Below, one piece after another: positions 46,141-56,590 of a stretch of DNA of 64,000 bases. A model generated the notes under the pieces. That model worked only from the letters and a program-made list of their open reading frames with translations, did not search any database and was not told where the DNA came from. A program made the translations under genes and the position numbers. Source of the DNA: Anastrepha obliqua (taxonomy: Eukaryota; Arthropoda; Insecta; Diptera; Tephritidae); contig NC_072895.1 in assembly GCF_027943255.1 (NCBI RefSeq), forward strand, positions 83,330,001-83,394,000. The letters run 5' to 3'. How positions within the stretch are numbered: position 1 is the first letter of the stretch; each line of letters begins with the position of its first letter.

Positions 46141-46720
46141 CAGTCTCTGTGTGATGGTGTTAGAGACCAGCCATGTTTCACTTCAGTACAGACTTCACAC
46201 ATGAGCGGAATATTCGCAGTTTAGAGCGCCTAGAGATTTGCAAACTCGCCCATACTGTATGCATTCGCCCGAGCGCCGCCCTTGCTTTGTTTAGCCTGCA
46301 GTTGAAATCTTCATCTGCTCCGCCGTCTGTCGTGATGGTGAAGCCGAGGTAGCAGAATCTATCGTCAAATTTCAACGGACACCTGTCAACCATTATAGTT
46401 CTTGCTTTATTATGGTTGGATCTCATAGGTTTGGTTTGCCGATGTTAACCTCCAGTACGACGATGCGAGCCAGGGTGACTAGTCTGTCCGCCTTCTTTTG
46501 CCTGCCAGTGAGTTTGTAAGAAAGGAAGCAGATGTCATCGCCGAAGTCCAGGTCTTCAAGATCTCTGGTGAAACTCCATACGATACCTCTTTTATATGGG
46601 GTCAATTTGCTCATGACGTCGTCTAGGACGACGGCGTAAAGAAGCAGCAACAGGGGATAACCTTGCCTTACGGCGGCGTTGGTTGTGAATGGGTCGCTGA
46701 TGTTGCCACAGAATGGCGAG
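46141..46720 (-). mobile_element. RTE-type non-LTR RT fragment
   Basis: Minus strand: AAVRQGYPLLLLYAVVLDDV (RT domain 5), then LEDLDFGDDICFLS, where the usual YADD box reads FGDD, then TIMVDRCPLKFDDRFCYLGF, TITTDGGADEDFNCRLNKAR and ALGRMHTVWASLQISRRSKL. An 8-base-scale deletion removes LLYG after KSVL. Because the second residue of the catalytic box is Gly, activity is unlikely even apart from the truncation. Confidence 0.82.
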
Positions 46721-46998
46721 TGTAATTAAGCCACAGAAAATTATGAATGCGAAGTAAAATATTAGCTGTGCTCCAATGGTCAATGATCGGGATCCGGATA
46801 AAAATGTTGTACGCAAATGCAACAATTGCGGTTTGATCCTGATAGAGATCTGTTTCAATTTGTGCTCCGTTCTGTTCGTTATCAGTTCATAAGTCGACTC
46901 CTTGATGAGGTTACTGCCCTTACAGGAAAACCAAAACCAATGAAGACTGAAACTCAAAGTTTCAAAGCTATTAATTAATATTTAGATATTGCTTTTTA

Positions 46999-47236
46999 TA
47001 CAAGTAGACACAAAATTAGGGTTACAATTTTGTTTTTGAATAAGTTTTAACTAAATACAAAAATTATTTTGAGTGATGGAGCTGTTCATTTGACCTTTAC
47101 GCGCTCCAGTTCTTTCCAAATTGTTTAGTATACTGCAGGTTTCTAGTTCACAAATATCAAATGTGATTGACGTACCACACCACTTGCATAAATTATTAAT
47201 CTTCCGATAGGGTGATTAATTTAGCGCCACCTTGTA
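46999..47236. mobile_element. MITE copy 3 (CAAGGTGGCGC family)
   Basis: About 238 bp. Left end TACAAGTAGACACAAAATTA, right end (reverse complement) TACAAGGTGGCGCTAAATTA, both at TA. The interior matches copy 2 (TTCACAA.T..CAAAT.TGATT, GACCTTTACGCGCTCCA). Confidence 0.8.
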
Positions 47237-47389
47237 TGTGAAAAAATACATGAATTAAAAATAATAAATATTACGAAGGGTTATATTCTATGGGAAAATA
47301 TCACAAATTTGCTTAATGAAACTCATTAGAAACTACAACTTAAACAAAACTTTATAATAAAATAAAATCTTTCTTTCCTTATCATAATC

Positions 47390-47790
47390 TATTGAACACG
47401 TCAGACGTATACCCATCACTCTCCTTTCTGAAAACAGAACTAAATGAGGAACTAGCTCTGGAGGCGCAGTCGACATGGAAACACTCTACCTCGTACAAGA
47501 CTGCTCAAATTATGCTAAAGACTTGGAATACCAAAACTGTAAACTTCATTTTATCAGTGTCTAGGAAAGACTACAAAATATTGGTTGGGGTACTGACACT
47601 GTCTCACTCCACATCACGCAGCCATGATGGGATTAGTCCAGAGCGATACTTTGGAACACCTACTATACCACTACTCTGTTTTTTGTAGGACTCGACATAT
47701 GTGCCTAGGATATACATATTTTTCATCCTTGAAGGATATTGCTGACAAAAGGCTAAACGGCTTGTTAAAACACGCGAAGACGTGCATTAT
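47390..47790 (+). mobile_element. RNase-H-type non-LTR C-terminal fragment
   Basis: LALEAQSTWKHSTSYKTAQI, then VNFILSVSRKDYKILVGVLT and, after frame changes, SDTLEHLLYHYSVFC..RHMCLGY (decayed zinc-knuckle) and LKDIADKRLNGLLKHAK. Related in the SRKD...LVGVLTGHC block to family B at 16815-17760. Confidence 0.7.
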
Positions 47791-47802
47791 GAATTATATA
47801 TA

Positions 47803-48429
47803 GGGTCCGCCATCTATCGTTACGGATTTGAACTAGATATTATTTGAAGAATGGTAACACTTAGCTGTCATCTGATTTGACAGAAAATTAGTTTTATTCT
47901 TCCGCTGAACGAAAATGGTTGTGTATACGCTCAAAGAACGCTAGGAAATATTGCGACATTACTTCGAAAATCATGGTAATGTTGTAGAATGTGTACGAAA
48001 ATTACGTACGGCAATGGGAAAAAGAAAAGCACCGAATGAAGCGTATGTCCGTTACTTTGCGAAAAAAGTAAGAGAAACTGGGTTGTTTATTGACAAACCA
48101 ACGCGTGACCGACCAAAAACCGTGCGTACACCCGAAAATATTGCTTCAAATATTGCTATTGCAAACCAGCAACAATTGATGCACTGAAGACCAACATACG
48201 CGATGTCATAGCTGAAATACAGCCGCATACAATCGAAAATGTGTTGAAAAATTGGACCGATCGTATTGGATGGTGCATGGCTAGCCGAAGCGGCCATATG
48301 AATGAAGTTGTGTCCCATCATTAACCGTAAGGATTGTACTTCAAAATAAAAAAAAAAACAGTTTGGAAAAATGTTGAGTAGTTTCTTTCTTATAGCATTT
48401 TTAATTCCGTAAAGTTATATGGCGGACCC
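47803..48429 (+). mobile_element. Internally deleted Tc1/mariner-superfamily element with intact ends
   Basis: Terminal repeats GGGTCCGCCATCTATCGTTA (left) and GGGTCCGCCATATAACTTTA (right, reverse complement), flanked by TA. The + strand has MVVYTLKER (47914), a stop, then EILRHYFENHGNVVECVRKL, RTAMGKRKAPNEAYVRYFAK and KVRETGLFIDKPTRDRPKTV (helix-turn-helix region), then directly the C-terminal TIDALKTNIRDVIAEIQPHT, IENVLKNWTDRIGWCMASRS and GHMNEVV. The DDE core is missing. Same architecture as 20083-20629, but a different family by terminal repeats and protein. Confidence 0.85.
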
Positions 48430-50060
48430 TATAAAATAATATCTTCGACTTCTGATACATAGCACCTGCGCCACTATGTACTCGGGGGTCTAAGTGAGAT
48501 CTTTTTACAGATCAGCCAGCACTGCCTAACCCAACATGATCCATGATTTCTGCAGGTTCCTTCTGCAAAACTTTCTAGAAATGTTTCTTTCTTTTATCAT
48601 AATTCCTAGCAGAAATGCGCGTACCGGCTCACGGATTGACTTTGTACCATCCGTACCAAGTTCACTTAGCAAGAGCCTGCAACAAATTCCTTTTAATTTT
48701 CGTTAGATGAATGCTCAAAGTATGATCTTATATATGGGTATTGATGCTGAAGATTCCAAAAAAAAATCTTCAGAAGAAGTTTAGTTCTTTGGAGTTTACA
48801 AGAAATAGTACAAAATTTACAAATATAAAATTTCTTTTGAAACATTATCGGTTTGGTTAGCCGGGGAGCCATGTATTAAATATTTGAAGTTTCAGGCAAA
48901 ATTTGCTCTGTATTTGTATTAAAATGTTGACCACTGAACTCATCAGACATCTACGATGGAAGATGTGAAGCTAAACAAAAATTTATTTTCGCAAGCCTGC
49001 GCTGCATGCCAACAATTGTCCTGTTCCTATTTTTACATTTAACTTTAAACAGTTTATTATACATACAAAACGCGGTCTGTAACAATGGCAGCCTCTTAAA
49101 TTTCTCACTTTCCTTTCAGCCCATTAACATTCGCTTCTAATGGTTGCTTTTGTTGTTGCCAAGTAGGCTCTGTGAGCAATGGCCTCAACACACTAGGGGC
49201 CATGTGCCACAGTTGTAACGCATAATTAAGCAACACTTTTGCCTTTTTCTTCTTACACTTTTATGCCACTACAGCAACAAACCGCCCAAAAATGCCGCCT
49301 ACCTTCTGACTTGTTTTATGATAGATCACAGCATAATTAAGTGAGGCCTCCTGCCTATTACCCTCGTAAGTCTGCCCTTTCATTCTCTCAGCGCAATTCT
49401 TTTCTTTTCCACCCAAAGGTTTTTTTTGTTTGTTTACTATTTGCTCTGTGTGTTGATATTTTTGCTTTGCTTTTTCGTGCACACTTTGTTTTATTCATCT
49501 TTCCCTTTTGCTACTTATTCAAGTTGTTATATTGTTTTTTTTTTTTTGCTCTTTGTGAAGTACTTGGAGCTGCATTTTACGCCCGCGGTGACACCTGCCT
49601 TTAATTACTTGTACTCGTTTATGATTATGTCAATGGTGAAACTGAAGCAGACCGACTCGCATCTGCTTACTGTTGTACTATTTTTAAGCGACGCAATGAG
49701 TTCAAAGTTTATCTGTCAAATATTAAGTAACGAATATAAAAATGCATAAATACACACACAAAATTGCACTAATTTTCCTCTCTCGTAAATTTGTCACAAT
49801 TACATTTTTCAGTGTCTGTAATTAAGTTCGTTTATTGTTGTTGCTGTGTGCTATTATTTATTTGTAATGGAGTGTACTAGTGTATGTGAGTGTACATGAG
49901 TATGTGTGTTCATGCATGCAGAATTTATGACCGTTTTATTTCCAATTCCTCTTATAAAATTTTTAATTAAAATTTACTCCGCACTTAAAATTATAAATAA
50001 GACGGGTTTAAGACTGCATTGCCATCATCAGGGTGTGAAACATGCAGTCACACATGCTCT
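48430..50060. other. Non-coding stretch
   Basis: T-rich tracts near 49425-49560. No domain in the 87-107-codon frames there. Confidence 0.45.
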
Positions 50061-50067
50061 GTGAAAA

Positions 50068-50150
50068 TCATATTCTAGGGATCAAAATAAGAAACTTTGC
50101 CGAAGGAACCATACCTCTAAGACGAATTCTGATGTCCCCCTATTTGGGTC
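50068..50150 (+). repeat. Left arm of inverted repeat around the intact mariner
   Basis: TATTCTAGGGATCAAAATAA, GAAACTTTGCCGAAGGAACC and ATACCTCTAAGACGAATTCT recur inverted at 51637-51710. Without the mariner the arms would be about 220 bp apart. Confidence 0.85.
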
Positions 50151-50283
50151 GAACTTTTTATATTAGTTTCTTTCTATAACTCACTTAAATTAATTTTTTC
50201 ATTTACATATGGTCTGACTAAATAAATTTCTTAAGAGAAAAAATAGATATTATTATAAATAAATAATAAATATTATTATAATA

Positions 50284-51551
50284 GGACTATGAATAAGTTC
50301 GTGCGGTTTTACAACAGATGGCGTAACTTGATTATTATTCCATCGATCCACATTTCCAAACATTCATTGGAGAGCTACTGTCGTAAGGCACAAACGTCAG
50401 TATAAGTTTTTTATTTGAAGCGTAAACAACAATATTTTTACCACACTTGAAAATGTCGAATTTCGTGCCAAATAATGTGTTTTTGCGGGGAATTTTTTAA
50501 TATGAAGAAAAAAGCAGCCGAAAGTCATCGTATCTTGGTGGAAGTTTATGGTGAGCATGCTCTAGCTGAGCGAACGTGCCAGAAGTGGTTTGCACGCTTT
50601 AAAAGTGGTGATTTTGGCTTGGAAGACGAAGAACGCGAGGGTGCGCCGCCAAAGTTCATGGATACCGAATTGGAGGAATTGCTCGATCAAGATCCGGCTC
50701 AAACGCAAGAAGAGGTTGCAAAAACTTTGGGAGTTGATCAATCAACCATTTCCAAACGTTTAAAAGCCATGGGAATGATCCGAAAGGTAGGCCATTGGGT
50801 GCCGTATGAATTGAAGCCAAGAGACGTTGAACGCCGTTTTATGGCATGCGAACAACTGCTTCAACGGCACAAAAGAAAGGGTTTTTTACATCGAATTGTG
50901 ACTGGCGATGAAAAGTGGGTCCATTACGACAATCCAAAACGTCGGGCAACGTATGGATACCCTGGCCATGCTTCAACATCGACGTCGGCGCAGAATATTC
51001 ATGGCCTGAAGGTTATGCTGTGTATCTGGTGGGACCAGCTGGGTGTTGTGTATTATGAGCTACTGAAACCGAATGAAACGATTACGGGGGATGTCTACCG
51101 ACGACAATTGATGCGTTTGAGCCGAGCACTGCGAGAAAAACGGCCGCAATACGCCGATAGACACGACAAAGTTATTTTGCAACATGACAATGCTCGGCCA
51201 CATGTTGCACAAGTGGTCAAAACATACTTAGAAACGCTCAAATGGGATGTCCTACCCCACCCGCCGTATAGTCCAGACCTTGCGCCATCCGATTACTATC
51301 TCTTCCGATCGATGCAACATGGCCTGGCTGACCAGCACTTCCGTAATTACGATGAAGTCAAAAAATGGATCGATTCGTGGATTGCGGCAAAACCGACCGA
51401 ATTTTTCACAAAGGGAATCCGTGAATTGCCAGAAAGATGGGAAAAAGTAGTAGTAAACGATGGACAATACTTTGAATATTAAATTTGTAACCATTTTACG
51501 TCAATAAAGTTTCAAATTTCGAAAAAAACCGCACGAACTTATTCATAGTCC
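50284..51551 (+). mobile_element. Nearly intact mariner transposon with perfect terminal inverted repeats
   Basis: 1268 bp. Both ends are the same perfect 27-bp inverted repeat, beginning GGACTATGAATAAGTTCG and ending in GGTTTT, flanked by TA on each side (50282-50283 and 51552-51553). Length and structure are those of an autonomous mariner. Identical ends suggest a fairly recent insertion compared with the other, heavily decayed mariners of this window. Confidence 0.95.
50475..51482 (+). CDS. Mariner transposase, D,D34D type, with N-terminal frame disturbance
   Basis: It cuts and pastes the element by a DDE-type reaction at TA sites in the nucleus. The frame is open for 335 residues: HTH 1 (KKKAAESHRILVEVYGEHAL..RTCQKWFARF), HTH 2 (VAKTLGVDQSTISKRLKAMG), the linker WVPYEL, first D in VTGDEKWVHYDN, second D in LQHDNARPH, and third D in SPDLAPSDYYLF with 34 residues between the second and third D, as in true mariners. 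The natural start is probably ATG at 50454 (MSNFVPN, the usual mariner N-terminus), but that frame stops at 50502-50504. A small indel in or before the T-run at 50494-50500 would explain this. Translation from 50475 or 50502 would lose or replace about 15 residues only. Usual family length is about 345. Confidence 0.92.
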   Translation: MCFCGEFFNMKKKAAESHRILVEVYGEHALAERTCQKWFARFKSGDFGLEDEEREGAPPKFMDTELEELLDQDPAQTQEEVAKTLGVDQSTISKRLKAMGMIRKVGHWVPYELKPRDVERRFMACEQLLQRHKRKGFLHRIVTGDEKWVHYDNPKRRATYGYPGHASTSTSAQNIHGLKVMLCIWWDQLGVVYYELLKPNETITGDVYRRQLMRLSRALREKRPQYADRHDKVILQHDNARPHVAQVVKTYLETLKWDVLPHPPYSPDLAPSDYYLFRSMQHGLADQHFRNYDEVKKWIDSWIAAKPTEFFTKGIRELPERWEKVVVNDGQYFEY

Positions 51552-51636
51552 TATTACAATAAATAAATAAAGAAAAAACATAGCCATTTAGCTGATTTTT
51601 TCATGTAAAGGCCAAAAATGGTGATAATTTTAAATT

Positions 51637-51710
51637 GGGGGACATCAGAATTCGTTTTAGAGGTATGGTTCCTTCGGCAAAGTTTCTTATTTTGATCACT
51701 AGAATACGAT
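51637..51710 (-). repeat. Right arm of inverted repeat around the intact mariner
   Basis: GGGGGACATCAGAATTCGTT and AGAGGTATGGTTCCTTCGGC, the reverse complement of 50068-50150 with few mismatches. Confidence 0.85.
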
Positions 51711-51999
51711 TTTAAACTAAACGACACTAAACAAAACAGCAATATGGGGCACTGAACAAACATTTTGTGTTGTTGTAATAAAAAAATAAGACACTAAATC
51801 TTTTGATTGTTCCATATACATAAGAATTTTTCGAAAAGTTCTGTATGGTATTTTTATTTCGACTTAGTTTTAACGGATTCCAATTCACTATTGGCTTAGT
51901 AACCTAAAAAGTTATTTTCCCCGCATGAAAATTAGTTATTCGCCAATGGAAACTACTCAACTTACCTTAAGGAATCTCTTAAATTGGGAAATTGATATC

Positions 52000-52410
52000 A
52001 ACATATCACGCAATTACCACAGTCATCCTGATGACAGGTAAGTTTCTCTCAGCTATCTGGGGCTCATGCTATCAGCGTTACAGGAACTCTCTAAGTGGGC
52101 GATCACAAACTGTTAAGAGGACATTACAAGCTTTCTTCATCCTTTTCTCGGTGTTTGTTTTCCAAGAAAGCTTTGAGTCAGTAACTATACGAAGGTACAT
52201 GGCTTCGTTCGATAGGGTTAGTGTTACTCCACCCTATAGACGGTAGTTGAAAACTCGGTATTTTATATCTTCTAGTGAACAGCACTACTTCGGTCTTGGC
52301 TGGGTTAATCTGTAAGAGGACATTTGGCAAAAAATGGGGCCGGAAACCGTATATCAACCATTGGCCGTACAATACGATCATGAGGAGTGCAGGAGTCGGT
52401 CCAGACACAA
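52000..52410 (-). mobile_element. Non-LTR RT fragment (after the catalytic box)
   Basis: The minus strand reads LLQINPAKTEVVLFTRRYKI, PSFQLPSIGW and, in other frames, L.SNEAMYL..VTDSKLSWKT. This is RT domain 7 and the thumb-like segment, like the NPAKTGIVLFTRKRK block of family A but a different copy or family. Stops are frequent. Confidence 0.7.
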
Positions 52411-52699
52411 TCCTACTTATAGAATCTCATAAAAGTCCAACGATTAGCTTGTATAGGAATAACAGGTGCGCTCCGATCGACGTCTCAGGCGTCGCTGAAA
52501 GTGATCCTACATACATTTTATATACAATAATATATGTTAAAGTGCTGGCGGCCAAATCTGCTTCAAGGATTAAAGCAGCAGGCATACTAGAAGAAAACTT
52601 GCACGGTCATGCACCAGTTCTACTATCTGTCGAACACTTGCAAGACGCATCGAAAACAAACTATCTGGTTGCCAAGATAAATCTTAAGAGATAGTATTA

Positions 52700-53363
52700 A
52701 ATACGAGTGCCCGACGGTGCCGAGTGTCCCATCACTTCAAAGCAACCTCCAGAATACTTTTCCGATAATATTTCGCATTTACCTTGACGCCAGGCTCGAG
52801 GAAAACGATTGGAGGGCGCCCATCTGCGGTTACAGCGGTCCAAACCATTACCTATGGCGGGTGCTGCCTCCTGGTGGCCAATCGATGATTCAAATTCTCG
52901 TATGAACAGTCGGTCTAATAGACCCTATCGTTTTGGGAGTTTCGAATTGCTCAGTTTGAAAATTGTTCTCGTCAGAAAACACAATCTTTGGAAATTGACC
53001 GCTTTCGGCCAAGTGAAGCAACACCTTCGCTCTCTCAAGTCTGACTTGTTGTTGCTTTGGTGTGAGATCATGCGCCTTCTGGATGACTTGACTGGCTTGA
53101 CTTTGAGATCATTTTTCAGTATGCGGCGGATGCTATGGCCAAATATTTTCAGTTCTTTCGCCATTTGATTGGCACTTCGTCGAGGATTTCGCTCAAGTCG
53201 CTTCTTCACTTTTTGAACCATTTCATGTGACGTTGCAGTCTTTTAATGACCACCTCCATGACGTTTCACGATGCTACCAGTATCATTGTAACGAGTAATG
53301 GTGCGAGAAACAAAAACATTACGAGCGGTCTGAAGTTGGTTGCACTTCGAGTGCCGGACCCTG
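52700..53363 (-). mobile_element. Tc1-like transposon relic (N-terminal two thirds)
   Basis: The right end carries a probable terminal repeat, CAGGGTCCGGCACTCGAAGT, read on the minus strand and next to TA at 53364. Transposase: QLQTARNVFVSRTITRYNDT, MVQKVKKRLERNPRRSANQM, AKELKIFGHSIRRILKNDLK (DNA-binding helices), then NFQRLCFLTRTIFKLSNSKL (FSDEKNF.. first-D area, shifted), VMVWTAVTADGRPPIVFLEP-like in other frames, and VKVNAKYYRKSILE. The second and third D and the left end are missing. Confidence 0.75.
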
Positions 53364-54289
53364 TATATAAGTTAAGTACATTAAGCAGAATCAACAGAAA
53401 ATTAAAATGTGATTCTCATTTAAACTCAATGTCTAAAATGTTTTGGAGAAAAGTTTTATTGCACCTTTTTACGATTTTCTCCATACAATGAATGCACGAT
53501 ATTTTTTTTTTTTTTGTTTTTTGAGGCAAAGAAAGAGTAAACTCAATGTTATTAAAATGCCAAAAAATTATGCGCCCTATTTTTTGTGTTCTGTTTGTTT
53601 GTTTTCTGCGATAAGAACATTAATTTGGTCGGTTCTGGCTCATGAGTTGTTATTGTCATGATCTTCGAAATAGTAATGCGGAGCTCGTTACAAATGGCAA
53701 GGTTCAGATTTGTTTTGTTCGCTCAAAAATTAAATCTAGCATTTACAATTAAATATTAAACGACTCTTATGGTAGAAAAAATCGGCGATGACTGAGTTTA
53801 TCAGCAGAACAACATAGCGATCCATGTCTCAACAACATCTTTGTAGTGATTTAAATTCCTCCTCTGCAATGGCTGGGAATACCGGAAATATTCCAGGTGT
53901 TCCGAGAAAAAGTTGTGAAGCATCTTGACTTGCAGAAATTACCATCAAAAGTCACAGAGTCATCCTCTTCGTACATTCGTGGTGCTCACATTGAAAATTG
54001 AGAAAATTTACCCGAAATTGATCCAGTAATACCTCAAAACTTAATAACTTCGATGCTAAAAAACATATTTTAACTGCTTCAAAAGAAGTGTAGAAGTGTT
54101 AAATTCAACCAGAACCGATCTGTATGTACCCGATCACATTTCAGTACAATTCGGGAGGGCAGTTAATTTTTATTTTTTTTTTGTAATATTGTAAAAAGTA
54201 AAATAAAATATTTTGTATAAAAAAGAAATTATTTTTATATTTATGGAGCTTTTTATTAAAATTTTTGGTTATTTCTTTCTTTTTTTATT
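53364..54289. other. Unassigned stretch
   Basis: Around 53830-53985 the + strand has a short coding-like run (IPEIFQVFREKVVKHLDLQK, LPSKVTESSSSYIRGAHIEN) that I cannot assign. The rest is AT-rich. Confidence 0.4.
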
Positions 54290-54484
54290 ATTAGTGAAAA
54301 CTGACGCTATGGTGCCGTTAGGCACGATGCCAACACACGTTTGGTGATTTCATTATTATTCACATTATTTATTTGTTCATTAATATCTACTTTGTCCCCT
54401 TCAAAGTAATCCCCGTGAGATATTATGCACTTGTGCCAACGTTTTTTCCAATCTTCGAAGCACTTCAAAAAATATTTTTTTTAA
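54290..54484 (-). pseudogene. Mariner-like transposase, C-terminal part (split by jockey insertion)
   Basis: The minus strand reads KKYFLKCFEDWKKRWHKCII, then SHGDYFEGDKVDINEQI, the typical end of a mariner-like transposase. The preceding part of the same protein is at 56293-56590, on the other side of a jockey insertion. Confidence 0.82.
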
Positions 54485-56292
54485 TTTAAACTCAAATAAA
54501 ACATCAACCACCACTAAAAAAAGATGACAATTCATGGGCTGTTACAAAAGAGGAAAAAGCGAAAACATTGGCAAATTACTTCGAAAAAGTTCTATCAAAT
54601 GACGAAGAAAAGAAAATCAACAACTTCCACTATTTTATAAAAATAAAAAGGACGAATACACCCGAAATAATAGCTTGCATCAAAAAAGGAATAAAACATA
54701 AAAAAGCTCCCGGATATGACATGATAACAGGAAAAGCATTAGCGGAGCTACCAACCAAGGCATATATATACTTGCGAAACGTTTTTAATGCAATGTTTCG
54801 CTTACAATACTTTCCGAAGCTCTGGAAAGTGGCAGAGATTATTGCATTGCCAAAACCGGGTAAAGATCCAACTACCGTGTCATCATATAGACCAATAAGC
54901 TTATTACCGACAATATCTAAAATTGCTGAAAAATTACTGCATGATCGGATAAGCCAACTTCTAGACCAAAAACGTATAATACCGGATCATCAATTTGGAT
55001 TTAGAAAAAAACATTCGACTATTCAATTTTTTTTTTTATTCAACAGATCCATAGAATTACAAATAAAATCCAATCAGACCTTGAAAACAATCGATACTGT
55101 GCCGCAGTATTTTTGGACGTAGCTAAAGCGTTTGACAAAGTGTGGCATGAAGGCTTACTCCACAAAATAAAAAGAATGCTACCTTTTGACTACTATCTCA
55201 TCATAAATAGCTATCTAACCGGTCGAAGCTTCTATTTTAAACATGACAATCAATGTTCAGGTATTCATCAAATAACTGCTGGAGTTCCGCAAGGAAGCGT
55301 CCTCTACTATATGTTTTATTCACCGCAGATATACCGCCTCCTGACGAAACGAATTCTTCAATTGCTACGTTCGCAGACGATACAATACTATTAGCGTCAG
55401 ACAAAAGCTTAATTATCGCTACTGAAAAACTGCAGCGATACACAAACGCAGTGAAGGAATGATTTGATAACTGGTGCCTAAAAATAAATGAAGACAAAAC
55501 CGTACAGGTTATATTTACTAACAAAACAAAATTTACCGCAGTTCCAATTAAAATAAATGATAAAGCAATTAAAATAGAATCAACTACTAAATATCTGGGA
55601 ATTCACTTGGACCCCAAACTAAATTGGAATCACCACATAAAGCAAAAGGTCAAACAAATAAAAGAAAAACTTCGACAACTTCATTGGTTAGTCTGCTCCA
55701 AATCCAGACTCACTATACAGAACAAGCTGTTAGTGTACAAAACTATGATTAAACCAATCTGGCTATATGGATTACAGGTGTGGGGAACAGCTAAAAAAAC
55801 TCATATAGAAAAAATCCAACGACAGCAATCAAAGATTCTTCGAGTTTTGACCATGTCTGACAGGTACACGAAAAATGATGACATCCACAGGACTTTTAAT
55901 ATAGCAAGAGTAGACAAAGAAATCAAAAAGATAACAACAAGGCACTTTGAAAAAATACACACACTCAGTAATGCAGAAATCAACAAACTTCTTGAAAGGG
56001 AAAGAAATGGGAAAAGGCGTTTAAAGAGAACCCGACCAAGCGACCTAGTATGATAAATGCTAAAAAACCATAAATATGTAAAACATAATAATTAAAAATA
56101 ATTGTAAAATGTAATCATGTAAACTGAAACTTGTATTGCATTATTGTATATTATCTAATTGCTATTATTTCGTTTATTTTAATTTTATTGCTTTTGACAC
56201 TGGCCATTAAGCGATGTATATAAATCATGACCAAACATACTTAATGTCAAAGGACAGATGTATAAAATAAATGGGGAATAAAAAAAAAAAAA
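54485..56292 (+). mobile_element. Jockey-clade non-LTR retrotransposon inserted in a mariner-like relic
   Basis: + strand RT: KKAPGYDMITGKALAELPTK, LPKPGKDPTTVSSYRPISLL, HQFGFRKKHST, frame break at a T-run (55028-55040), DVAKAFDKVWHEGLLHKI, GVPQGSVLY, FADDTILLASDKS, a stop (55460), then YLGIHLDPKLNWNHHIKQKV and the C-terminal SRLTIQNKLLVYKTMIKPIW..QVWG to a stop at 56053. The 3' UTR ends in a 13-14-base poly(A) at 56279-56292. The 5' end is truncated, so endonuclease and ORF1 are absent. Only a few lesions interrupt it, so it is younger than most neighbours. Confidence 0.9.
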
Positions 56293-56590
56293 TCTTGTTC
56301 AGCTCCTCCTTCGATGCCGTCCTTATCTCGCCAATCGTAGCGTAGCGTCGTCCTTTCATGGGCCTCTTCAGTTTCGGGAACAAGAAAAAGTCACAGTGTT
56401 GTTTTTGGCCAAAAAGTCGCGCAGGGGCGTTATGGTGATGCAAGAGTCTATTTTTGTTCTTCCACAAATCCGGGCGTTGCTGGCGGATTGCTTCGCGCAA
56501 ATTGCGTATAACTTGCAGGTAATATTCCGCATTGACCATTTTACCCTGTGGCAAGAACTCATGATGCACAACGCCACGGATATTTAGGAT
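56293..56590 (-). pseudogene. Mariner-like transposase, central part (split by jockey insertion)
   Basis: The minus strand reads RGVVHHEFLPQGKMVNAEYY, QVIRNLREAIRQQRPDLWKN, a decayed second-aspartate area (LLHHHNAPAR for the usual LHHDNAPAH), then DFFLFPKLKRPMKGRRYATI and ASKEELNKI at the insertion point. Missing residues between NAPAR and CDFFLF indicate a small deletion around the SPDLAPC block. The N-terminal half is absent beyond 56590. Confidence 0.82.
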
